In this document: one piece after another, positions 1 to 7,212 of the stretch
Layout: the number at the start of each line of letters is the position of its first letter
Numbering within the stretch: the first letter of the stretch is position 1
Origin: Mongoliitalea lutea
GTDB taxonomy: Bacteria > Bacteroidota > Bacteroidia > Cytophagales > Cyclobacteriaceae
DNA length: 64,000 nucleotides
Assembly (NCBI RefSeq): GCF_014652135.1
Contig: NZ_BMYF01000001.1
Coordinates: forward strand, 186,650-250,649
Direction: 5' to 3'
Program-made: the position numbers and the translations under genes
The notes under the pieces: generated by a model
Seen by the model: only the letters and a program-made list of their open reading frames with translations
What the model was told of the DNA's origin: nothing
Database searches by the model: none

Positions 1-1366
1 GCCTATTGACGGAATGCTGTACATTAAAACCCGCAACAGACTGCCCTCCTTCTCCATGCTGCTGATTCAGGCGAAGGTTTGCCGTATATACATTCAAATC
101 CAGCGATAAAGCCAAATTCCCAAATTCATTCTCTCCCAAGCCTTGGTTATGCGGAAAAGAAAACTCCCGACGCTGATTGCGCTGATAGCCCAAATCCAGT
201 TCCATCCAGTTTTTGCCTAGCTGTATTGTATTATTCCAAATCACTTTATAGTGTTGGTTATCCTGCTTGGGCAGATCGATATTGCGATGATCTCCATCAT
301 GCCGTAGGTTGTTGATATTAGGAATGCCAACGGCTCCTACAAAAATTCCTGCCTGTTGATTAAACCCGCTTACGGTTACAGTAGAAACTCCCCAATCCTT
401 TTGCAAACCTCCGGTAAAGGAAAAATGACGCTCACGCCCCGCAGTATTTTTGAGTCGGTTATCAAAAATGGGCAATAAAAACCCTGCATACACAAAGTTC
501 TCGGCAGGAACTCTATAATCACTAAAATCCTGTGCTGTAAATCTCGCACGAAACACAAAATCCTGTTCATTGCCATCCACAAACACGGAATGGGAAATCA
601 TATCATTATTGGAGCGGTACATTCCGGAGTAATTCGCCTCAATAGCTCCATTCTGTTGGAAAGCTGCTGGAGCAATATTGATCACACCTGCCATCCCATC
701 CGAACCGTAAATCAACGAAGCTGGTCCTTTCACAATCTCCACCCTATCTACATCAAAGGGGTCGATTTCCAAGCCATGATCGGCCCCCCACTGTTGCCCT
801 TCCTGCTTGATGCCACGGTCATTCACCATGATGCGGTTGAAACTCATTCCTCGGATCACAGGCTTACTAATCCCCACCCCCGTATTGATGGTAGAAATTC
901 CCGGAAGTTTTTCAATGGCATTGGCAAATGTTCCTCCATTGTTTCTTTGAATAAACTCCCGATCCAAAATCAAGATAGTTTGGGACTGCTCCAAAGGCCC
1001 ATTCTTGAAGGGATTAGCTTCCACCGTCAAACTCGCCAACAAAATCTCTGATTCATTCAATTGAATGCTCAGCTCAGCACCCTCCATGCCTACTTCCACA
1101 TTTTTACTGTAGGATTTGAAGCCCAAATGCGTCACATGCAAGTGGTAAACTCCAGGATTCAGATTTGAAAATTGGAAATCCCCATCCAAGGATGCCAACG
1201 TAGATTTCCCCAATTCATGAATAGAAATAATGGCTGCCAAAGGCATCTGCTTGCTGTCCGTAACTTTTCCTTTCAAAACCGGCTGACGGCTCTGTGCAGA
1301 AGATTCTGTCAGTATCCAAAGGAAAAAGAAGAGTAAAAGAAAATATTTGTTGGGACGCAGGTGCAT
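1..1366 (-). CDS. TonB-dependent outer membrane receptor (N-terminal part, cut by window edge)
   Basis: The reading frame is open from an ATG at 1366 down to the window edge, giving about 455 residues of the N-terminal part. It begins with a hydrophobic signal peptide ending near ESSAQS. A carboxypeptidase-like regulatory domain follows (about residues 28-105), then a TonB plug domain with the segments LEKLPGIS, RGMSFNRIMVNDRGIKQEG, QQWGADHGLEID and VEIVKGPASLIYGSDGMAG, and then the first barrel strands. Such receptors sit in the outer membrane and import ligands using TonB energy. The QEGQQWGADHG segment resembles receptors for zinc or heme (ZnuD-like), but the substrate is an inference and not secure. 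The gene is divergent from the DUF4442 gene, so the roughly 160-bp gap should hold both promoters. The C-terminal barrel lies outside the window. Confidence 0.9.
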   Translation of the reverse strand, partial: MHLRPNKYFLLLFFFLWILTESSAQSRQPVLKGKVTDSKQMPLAAIISIHELGKSTLASLDGDFQFSNLNPGVYHLHVTHLGFKSYSKNVEVGMEGAELSIQLNESEILLASLTVEANPFKNGPLEQSQTILILDREFIQRNNGGTFANAIEKLPGISTINTGVGISKPVIRGMSFNRIMVNDRGIKQEGQQWGADHGLEIDPFDVDRVEIVKGPASLIYGSDGMAGVINIAPAAFQQNGAIEANYSGMYRSNNDMISHSVFVDGNEQDFVFRARFTAQDFSDYRVPAENFVYAGFLLPIFDNRLKNTAGRERHFSFTGGLQKDWGVSTVTVSGFNQQAGIFVGAVGIPNINNLRHDGDHRNIDLPKQDNQHYKVIWNNTIQLGKNWMELDLGYQRNQRREFSFPHNQGLGENEFGNLALSLDLNVYTANLRLNQQHGEGGQSVAGFNVQHSVNR

Positions 1367-1530
1367 TTGCAATACTATTACAGGTACAAAAGTACGGAAT
1401 CCTCCAAAAAGTTCAACATTGTTGCAAATAAAATAAAGGTGCATGTAATGCGCTCAGCTAAACTTACCTTCAATAGAAAAAAATAAGTTGATTTTTCTTG
1501 TATATTGGAGCCTTAAAACCTAGGAATTCT

Positions 1531-2010
1531 ATGACAAAAGAGGCTGAAAAATACTTAAGCAGAATGACAAATCCCTTCATCTTTTGGTGGGCCATGTTTT
1601 TCAAATTACCATCGGCAGTTTTTTGGAGACTGAAAATCAAGTCCTTATCCTTAGAGAAATGTGAGGTAAGTATCCCCTTCTTTTGGAGAAGTCAAAATCC
1701 TTTTCAGTCCATTTATTTTGCTGCCTTAGCGGGTGCGGCTGAGCTTAGTACCGGAGCTTTATGCCAATTGGGTATGGCAGGCAAAGGAAATTTCAGCATG
1801 TTGGTAGTAGATTTCCGTGCCGAGTACCACAAAAAAGCCAATCAAAAAATCATCTTCACCTGCGACCAAGGAGCCGAACTCACCCAGTTAATCGACTCCC
1901 TTCAACCTCAAGAAACAGGCACCCTCACCATGATATCCACCGGCCGCAATCCCCAAGGGGACGTGGTAGCGAAGTTTTATGTTACTTGGTCATTTAAACG
2001 TAAATCCTAA
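1531..2010 (+). CDS. DUF4442 / hotdog-fold thioesterase-like protein
   Basis: This encodes a protein of about 159 residues when the ATG at 1531 is used. An in-frame ATG lies 33 bases earlier at 1498, but the sequence between them (YIGALKPRNS) looks non-conserved, so 1531 is preferred. The pattern of an N-terminal amphipathic segment followed by IPFFWRSQNPFQSIYFAAL and LSTGALCQLGMAG is typical of the DUF4442 group of PaaI/YiiD-like hotdog proteins, which are usually described as putative acyl-CoA thioesterases. No biochemical role can be assigned from sequence alone. It is transcribed alone, convergent with the cysteine desulfurase gene. Confidence 0.75.
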   Translation: MTKEAEKYLSRMTNPFIFWWAMFFKLPSAVFWRLKIKSLSLEKCEVSIPFFWRSQNPFQSIYFAALAGAAELSTGALCQLGMAGKGNFSMLVVDFRAEYHKKANQKIIFTCDQGAELTQLIDSLQPQETGTLTMISTGRNPQGDVVAKFYVTWSFKRKS

Positions 2011-2066
2011 ATAGCCGATAATAATGAAAAACTATGTATTTTTCAATCTCGTAGAAATAGCTTTTG

Positions 2067-3209
2067 TTAGCTAACTCGAATTGAAAGGTAATCTTTTAAT
2101 TTATTTGTAACCATTTGTACATCATCCTTAGATGTAGGCCAACCCAGTGAAAAACGAATTGAAGACTTCCCTTCTTCATCAGTAAGTCCCATAGACTTGA
2201 GCACATGGGATGCTCTTGGTGTGATAGAAGTACAAGCAGAACCAGAACTACAGGCAACAAACTTATTTACCTGAAACAGTAATTCTTCCCCTTGAACTCC
2301 ACTAAATCGTAAATTACTAACATGGGGCAACCGATTACTTGAATCTCCATTAACATAAACTCCACCCAAGGCAAGAAGATTTTGCTCCAAATAATCCCTT
2401 AATTGACTCATTGTGAACTGATTTTCAAGTAGACCTTTTGCAGCAATAGCCGCTGCCTTTCCCATACCAACAATACCGGGAACGTTGAGAGTGCCACTAC
2501 GAAAACCTTTTTCATGATTACCTCCATCCATCAAGGGAAGCGGCTTTGGATGTAAGTCATTGTGACGGATATACAAAGCACCTGCGCCTTTTGGGCCATA
2601 AAATTTATGGGCTGACAGTGCCATCAAATGACAAAAATTAACATTTACAGGAATTTTTCCCACTGCTTGAACCCCATCTGTAAAAAAAATCACCTTATAT
2701 TTTTCAGCTATTGCATAGATTTTTTCTACCGGATGAATAGTTCCTGTTTCATTATTGGCCCACATGAGTGAAATCATCCGAGTATAGGGCTTGATTGCTG
2801 ATTCAAGTTCTTTTAAATCAATTCTACCATTCTGATCAACTGGCAAATACGTAACTTCTGCTCCCCAAAGCTCAAGTGTGGAAAAGGTATCCAAAACAGC
2901 TTTATGCTCAGTAACACAAGTGATGTAATGCTGTTGTTTACCTTGATACCTGTAAAAAGTCCCTTTTATCCCTAAGTTTATAGATTCCGTAGCCCCAGAG
3001 GTAAAGATAATTTCCTTGGGTTTGGCATGAATCAATTGCGCTACTCTTGCCCTTGAAAGTTCTACCGCCTCCTCTGCAAGCCAACCAAATGCATGATTCT
3101 TACTTGCCGCATTTCCAAACTGCTGGGTAAAAAAAGGAAGCATTTCATCAACTACTTCTTGATGGCAGGGAGTTGTTGCATTGTAATCTAGATAGATAGG
3201 GGCTTTCAT
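2067..3209 (-). CDS. Cysteine desulfurase (NifS/IscS family)
   Basis: A PLP-dependent enzyme that removes sulfur from cysteine and passes it on as a persulfide for Fe-S clusters or thio-modified tRNA. The 380-residue length is normal for the family. It shows the PLP-binding Lys202 in SAHKFYGPKGAG, the PLP-contacting His in VTEHKAVLDT, the NNETGTIHPV segment and the catalytic Cys326 in SSGSACTS. The SSGSACTS loop with a Cys close to the C-terminus places it in the IscS/NifS group and not the SufS group. The gene begins one base after the arfB stop codon, so the two are co-transcribed. No iscU or other Fe-S assembly gene lies next to it, so it may serve tRNA thiolation. Confidence 0.93.
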   Translation of the reverse strand: MKAPIYLDYNATTPCHQEVVDEMLPFFTQQFGNAASKNHAFGWLAEEAVELSRARVAQLIHAKPKEIIFTSGATESINLGIKGTFYRYQGKQQHYITCVTEHKAVLDTFSTLELWGAEVTYLPVDQNGRIDLKELESAIKPYTRMISLMWANNETGTIHPVEKIYAIAEKYKVIFFTDGVQAVGKIPVNVNFCHLMALSAHKFYGPKGAGALYIRHNDLHPKPLPLMDGGNHEKGFRSGTLNVPGIVGMGKAAAIAAKGLLENQFTMSQLRDYLEQNLLALGGVYVNGDSSNRLPHVSNLRFSGVQGEELLFQVNKFVACSSGSACTSITPRASHVLKSMGLTDEEGKSSIRFSLGWPTSKDDVQMVTNKLKDYLSIRVS

Positions 3210-3210
3210 A

Positions 3211-3633
3211 TCAATAATCGCTTCTCCACTTTTTCTTTTCAGATTGAGCCTTTTTTGTTTTTAAACGTTCTTCAATTGCTGCTTTAGAAGGCTTGGTAGC
3301 CACACGTACTTTCTTTTTTTCCGAGGCCTTGACTACCATTTCATAAAACTTTCTTATTGCCAACTCTTTATTTTGAAGTTGTGATCTTTTTTCTTGACAT
3401 TGGATTAGGACAGCACCTGTAGCATCAAGTTTTGAAGCCCATTTTTTTTGCAATAAGACTTTTTCTTCTTCACTTAGTATATCAGAATTACTTACATTGA
3501 ATTTTAGCTGTACTTTAGAATTCACTTTATTGACGTGCTGTCCGCCTGGTCCTGAAGACCTGCTCATGATAAATTCAAATTCAGGGTCAAGCCACCTTGA
3601 TTTTGCTTTTTTTAAGATTTCCATAGTAAGCAT
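3211..3633 (-). CDS. arfB: Alternative ribosome-rescue peptidyl-tRNA hydrolase ArfB
   Basis: A 140-residue protein with a release-factor-like catalytic domain and the GGQ motif at residues 30-32 in SRSSGPGGQHVNKVNSK. A basic C-terminal tail follows, rich in K and R (RVATKPSKAAIEERLKTKK). In ArfB/YaeJ this tail enters the empty mRNA channel of a stalled ribosome while GGQ hydrolyses the peptidyl-tRNA. The length matches the family and is too short for a true release factor. The start may be at the ATG three codons later (MEILKKAK). It lies directly upstream of the cysteine desulfurase in the same transcript. Confidence 0.92.
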   Translation of the reverse strand: MLTMEILKKAKSRWLDPEFEFIMSRSSGPGGQHVNKVNSKVQLKFNVSNSDILSEEEKVLLQKKWASKLDATGAVLIQCQEKRSQLQNKELAIRKFYEMVVKASEKKKVRVATKPSKAAIEERLKTKKAQSEKKKWRSDY

Positions 3634-3683
3634 GTGCCTCTAGCTATTTTATCAACTAAACCGATTACATGATGTAATGGTTT

Positions 3684-4937
3684 CTACATTCCATGCACAA
3701 GCTGCATTAATAACCCGCACAAATAGGCTCCATAAGTCCCTACCGCATAACCCAATACCGCCATCAATACTCCAACAGGCGCCAAAGAAGGATTAAAGGC
3801 GGATGCTACAATTGGTGCAGAAGCAGCACCTCCAACATTAGCTTGAGACCCGACTGCTACAAAGAAAAATGGAGCTTTTATAAGATACGCTACCAATAAC
3901 ATAATGATTACATGAAAAAGCATCCAAGTCAAGCCAATTAAAAAGAATACGGGATTGTCAAAAATGGCCCCTAAATCCATTTGCATCCCAATTGTAGCTA
4001 CCAAAACATACAAAAGCAATGAGCCCATACGTGAAGCGCCTACGCCTTCTAATTCTCTACTTTTAGTAAAAGAAAGGATCAATCCACCTGTTGTAGCAAT
4101 CACGACAATCCAAAAAAATGTCGAATCTAACGAATACGCACTTAAAGAAGGGTAATTTTTACCAATAAATGGCGCAAGATAATCTGCAACGAGGTGGGAC
4201 AAGCCTGTAATCGCAAAACCTACACCAAATATTTTCATGGTATCAGCAAGTGAGGGGAGCTTCATAATACTTGCTCGGTACTTTTCCACTTTTTCCTGTA
4301 ATTCTGTAATCGCTGATGCATCAGCTTTAAAAATCTTATCAATTTTCCCAGGCTTAGCAGCCCAATAAAGCAATACTGCCATCCACACGTTGGCTACCAA
4401 GACATCTACAGCAATCATTTGTGAAAATAATGTAGGACTTGCACCAAAGACCTCCAACATTGCGGTCTGATTGGCCCCTCCTCCTATCCAACTTCCTGCA
4501 ATCGTAGCCAATCCTCTCCAGATTTCATCTGGCCCCACTCCTCCCAATATTTCTGGGTAGATAATCGAGATAGTCAAAAGTGCCAAGGGACCTCCTAAAA
4601 CTATACCTAAAGAACCTGCTAGAAACATAATCAATGCTTTAGGTCCTAATTTTAAAATACCTTTAAAATCAATTCCCAAAGTTAATAAGACCAATGAAGT
4701 AGGTAATAAATAACGTGAAGCAACTTTATACAAGTTTGAACTATCCCCTGATATAACTCCCAAAGAGTTAAAAACGGCTGGTATAAAATAACATAACAAT
4801 ACAGAAGGTATATACTTGTAAAATTTCTGCCAAAATGGTGCTTTGCTTGCTGATGTGCTGAACACGAATGCTAAGATCAGCATTAATAGACCTAATACTG
4901 TAGCGTCATTAGTCAATAAAGGCGCTTGTTCTGTCAT
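3684..4937 (-). CDS. DUF819 family multi-pass membrane protein
   Basis: A protein of about 417 residues with many hydrophobic segments. The open frame extends further to 5156, but the ATG at 4937 (MTEQAPLLTNDATV) begins a region typical of DUF819 proteins, while the upstream 73 residues look like read-through of promoter DNA. Conserved stretches include GSWIGGGANQTAMLEVFG, VANVWMAVLLYW and ANVGGAASAPIVASAFN, which form the glycine-rich inverted repeats of this transporter-like family. The function is not established, and an ion or small-anion transport role is an inference. It is divergent from the SLC13-type transporter gene. Confidence 0.87.
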   Translation of the reverse strand: MTEQAPLLTNDATVLGLLMLILAFVFSTSASKAPFWQKFYKYIPSVLLCYFIPAVFNSLGVISGDSSNLYKVASRYLLPTSLVLLTLGIDFKGILKLGPKALIMFLAGSLGIVLGGPLALLTISIIYPEILGGVGPDEIWRGLATIAGSWIGGGANQTAMLEVFGASPTLFSQMIAVDVLVANVWMAVLLYWAAKPGKIDKIFKADASAITELQEKVEKYRASIMKLPSLADTMKIFGVGFAITGLSHLVADYLAPFIGKNYPSLSAYSLDSTFFWIVVIATTGGLILSFTKSRELEGVGASRMGSLLLYVLVATIGMQMDLGAIFDNPVFFLIGLTWMLFHVIIMLLVAYLIKAPFFFVAVGSQANVGGAASAPIVASAFNPSLAPVGVLMAVLGYAVGTYGAYLCGLLMQLVHGM

Positions 4938-5095
4938 GGGAAATTTGTTGAGAAAAAGGAGTTTTGAAGGATTAAATTTAAAATTCAACATTCGAAGATA
5001 TAAAAAATGACCATGTTCACAAATAGACGTGTTTGGGAAACTTAAATACAACACTAGTTTAATATATAGGTAATCACTAGCCATTTTCAAATATT

Positions 5096-5103
5096 TACTT
5101 TTG
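5096..5103 (+). promoter_or_regulatory. TAnnTTTG-type -7 box in the DUF819/SLC13 gap
   Basis: TACTTTTG fits the Bacteroidota -7 consensus TAnnTTTG exactly. No good -33 TTTG element is visible at the usual distance, so the call is tentative. Transcription from it would run into the hairpin at 5147-5171. Confidence 0.35.
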
Positions 5104-5109
5104 TGGAAG

Positions 5110-5171
5110 TAAAATTTCTTTATTAGGTATTCATTTAGATAAAAAGAAGTCCTCAATCAGGACTTTTTTTT
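5110..5171 (+). ncRNA. Candidate short RNA ending at an intrinsic terminator
   Basis: A stretch of about 60 bases lies between a TAnnTTTG box (5096-5103) and a hairpin with a T-tract (5147-5171). It holds no convincing open reading frame. The following gene has its own -7-like box (5215-5222), so the terminator is not needed for any annotated gene on this strand. It could instead be an attenuated leader of the SLC13 gene. The exact 5' end is a guess based on promoter spacing. Confidence 0.3.
5147..5171 (+). terminator. Intrinsic terminator in the DUF819/SLC13 gap
   Basis: AAGTCCT (5147-5153) pairs with AGGACTT (5159-5165) around a CAATC loop and runs into seven further T residues. A-rich sequence on the other side makes it potentially bidirectional. 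No annotated gene ends here on either strand. Confidence 0.6.
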
Positions 5172-5214
5172 GTTGGTGTGACATTCAGCACATTTTTTTG
5201 ATTGGTAAAGAACG

Positions 5215-5222
5215 TACTTTTG
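5215..5222 (+). promoter_or_regulatory. Probable -7 box of the SLC13 transporter gene
   Basis: TACTTTTG fits TAnnTTTG and lies 23 bases before the ATG at 5246. A TTTG at 5197-5200 could be the -33 element, but the spacer is only 14 bases, shorter than usual. Confidence 0.4.
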
Positions 5223-5245
5223 ACCTTGTTTTATTAACTTAAGCT

Positions 5246-7042
5246 ATGGAACTGGATATACAAATTGTCATTGTTTTAGGAATTTTAGTTGCCACAGTTA
5301 TCATGATGGTTTTTGAAATTTTTCGAATTGACGTGGTTGCCATTATTACAATGCTAGCACTTGGGTGGTCAGGCGTATTGACCCCTGATGAGATGCTCAA
5401 AGGTTTTTCCTCCAATGCAGTAATTTCCATGCTGGCAGTAATGATTTTGGGATATGGTATCACCACAACAGGCGTAATGGAGCGTTTTTCTGAGGCAGTT
5501 CTTAAAAAAGTAGGTAATGATAAAAATAAAATTATTGGCTTTCTTGGTCTCTCGGTGGGTACACTATCCGCATTTATGCAAAACATAGGCGCAGCAGCAC
5601 TCTTTTTACCAGGTACATTAGATATTTCCAGAAAAACGAATATTCCTGCCACGCAACTTATCATGCCCTTGGGATTCGCTGCTATTCTCGGAGGTTCCTT
5701 GACAATGGTGGGATCCGGACATCTAATTCTAATCAATGATTTACTTAAAAATGCATCCTTAGAGCCCTATGCTCTTTTTGCAGTAACACCAGTTGGCAGT
5801 GTTTTATTGATTGCTGGAATCGTATATTTCTTTGTATTAGGAAATTATGTACTTCCTAAGGAAGGAAAAGGCGAAAAAAAGAAATCTGCACAAGAGCAAT
5901 TGATAGAAACACTTCAGCTGCCAAATAATTTATGGTATTTTAGTATACAAAAAGAAAGTTCTCTCATAGGAAAAACCACTGAATCATCCGGCATTTGGAA
6001 AGACTTCCAGTTAAATCTAATTGCCTTAGCTGATGGTGAAAATGTTATATATGCTCCTTGGAGGGAGACTTCATTTTCACAAGGTCAAATCCTCGCACTT
6101 TTAGGTTCTGAAAAAGAAGCTAAGCGGTTAGCAAGCATTTTTGGTTTAAAAGAGACAACACAACCGGCAATTTTCAATCGACTAAGTAAGCCAGATGAAT
6201 CTGGTTTTGCGGAAATCATCATTGGAACAGGTTCAGAATTGATCGGGCATTCACTACGAGATTTTGCATTTCGAAGAAAATTCGCCTTGGAACCCTTGAT
6301 TTTATTTAATAATGGCAGTGAGATCAAAGGTGATTTTTCGGATCATCATTTTCAAAAAGGTGATACCTTGATTGTTTATGGACTTTGGGACAATATCAGA
6401 AGCCTTAAAAATAATACAGACTTTATTCTTGCTACTCCGATTGAGGCTGAACCTAAAAACCAATCCAAAGCAGTTCCTGCAATTACGAGCTTCGCTTTTG
6501 GGATAATTCTAACATTTCTTGGAGTCCCCATTGCTTTGGCTTTTTTGACAGGTGCTATAGCAATGATTTTATCAAGGGTAATTACGATTCAGCAAGCTTA
6601 TAATGCAGTGGATTGGAAAGTAGTATTCCTTTTGGCTGGCTTAATTCCACTCGGAATAGCGATGCAAAAATCTGGAGCTGCATATTTTCTCGCCCAATAT
6701 GTAATGCAAGTGATAGAAGGTCAGCCAGTGATCGTTTTATTAACAGCTATTACGATTCTTAGTACTATATTCTCTCTATTTATGTCGAATGTAGGAGCAG
6801 TGGTTGTATTGGCTCCATTAGTGATTGGAATGGCAGAGATTGCTGGGCTTGATCCTAGACCTTTGGTTTTATTGGCTGCAATTGGTGTTTCAAATTCATT
6901 CTTGTTACCTACACATCAAGTAAATGCACTAATGATTTCAGCAGGAGGTTACCAAAACAAAGATTACATAAAAGCTGGTAGCGGTTTGACAGTGATTTTT
7001 GTGATTTTAACAGTTGCAGTATTCTATTTATTTTATGTTTAA
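5246..7042 (+). CDS. SLC13/DASS-type transporter with two RCK-C domains
   Basis: A 598-residue membrane transporter of the ArsB/NhaD-SLC13 superfamily. The first half (about 1-210) and last third (about 415-598) are hydrophobic. They contain the paired hairpin motifs MQNIGAAALFLPGTLDIS and MSNVGAVVVLAPLVIGMAE, which are the ion- and substrate-binding loops of this fold. The soluble middle (about 215-400) holds two TrkA-C-like domains, seen in SLIGKTTESSGIW and ELIGHSLRDFAFRRKF, which in other proteins bind regulatory ligands. Substrates in the family include sulfate, dicarboxylates and phosphate, and the substrate here cannot be told from sequence. The gene stands alone in its transcript. Confidence 0.88.
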   Translation: MELDIQIVIVLGILVATVIMMVFEIFRIDVVAIITMLALGWSGVLTPDEMLKGFSSNAVISMLAVMILGYGITTTGVMERFSEAVLKKVGNDKNKIIGFLGLSVGTLSAFMQNIGAAALFLPGTLDISRKTNIPATQLIMPLGFAAILGGSLTMVGSGHLILINDLLKNASLEPYALFAVTPVGSVLLIAGIVYFFVLGNYVLPKEGKGEKKKSAQEQLIETLQLPNNLWYFSIQKESSLIGKTTESSGIWKDFQLNLIALADGENVIYAPWRETSFSQGQILALLGSEKEAKRLASIFGLKETTQPAIFNRLSKPDESGFAEIIIGTGSELIGHSLRDFAFRRKFALEPLILFNNGSEIKGDFSDHHFQKGDTLIVYGLWDNIRSLKNNTDFILATPIEAEPKNQSKAVPAITSFAFGIILTFLGVPIALAFLTGAIAMILSRVITIQQAYNAVDWKVVFLLAGLIPLGIAMQKSGAAYFLAQYVMQVIEGQPVIVLLTAITILSTIFSLFMSNVGAVVVLAPLVIGMAEIAGLDPRPLVLLAAIGVSNSFLLPTHQVNALMISAGGYQNKDYIKAGSGLTVIFVILTVAVFYLFYV

Positions 7043-7179
7043 TTGAAAAATAAGAGGAATTTTTCGGTTTGCTAAATATGTTTTGGGGAAAGATTCCCCA
7101 GTTCAACACTTATTGCCACAGTTTAGAACTAAGAATTACCTCTTAGCAGATATCTGCTGTTTCCAAAACATGACTTCCA

Positions 7180-7187
7180 TAAATTTG
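7180..7187 (+). promoter_or_regulatory. Probable -7 box of the outer membrane barrel gene
   Basis: TAAATTTG matches TAnnTTTG and lies 25 bases before the ATG at 7213. A weak TTTC lies about 17 bases upstream in the place of the -33 element. Confidence 0.4.
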
Positions 7188-7212
7188 AGGGCCTATTAAA
7201 ATTAGCCTAATC

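Noticed and set aside
590-1051. A 153-codon plus-strand reading frame
   Set aside because: It lies opposite the TonB-dependent receptor, whose plug-domain motifs are clear on the minus strand. The frame has no recognisable family and no start context.
4938-5156. N-terminal extension of the DUF819 protein to the Met at 5156
   Set aside because: The extra 73 residues are Lys/Tyr/Phe-rich and unlike the family, and the segment overlaps the divergent promoter region and a terminator hairpin. The Met at 4937 fits the family start.
5239-5736. A 165-codon minus-strand reading frame opposite the SLC13 gene
   Set aside because: It is Ser/Pro/Ile-rich shadow coding opposite the transmembrane part of the transporter. 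The sense protein has conserved motifs along the same stretch.
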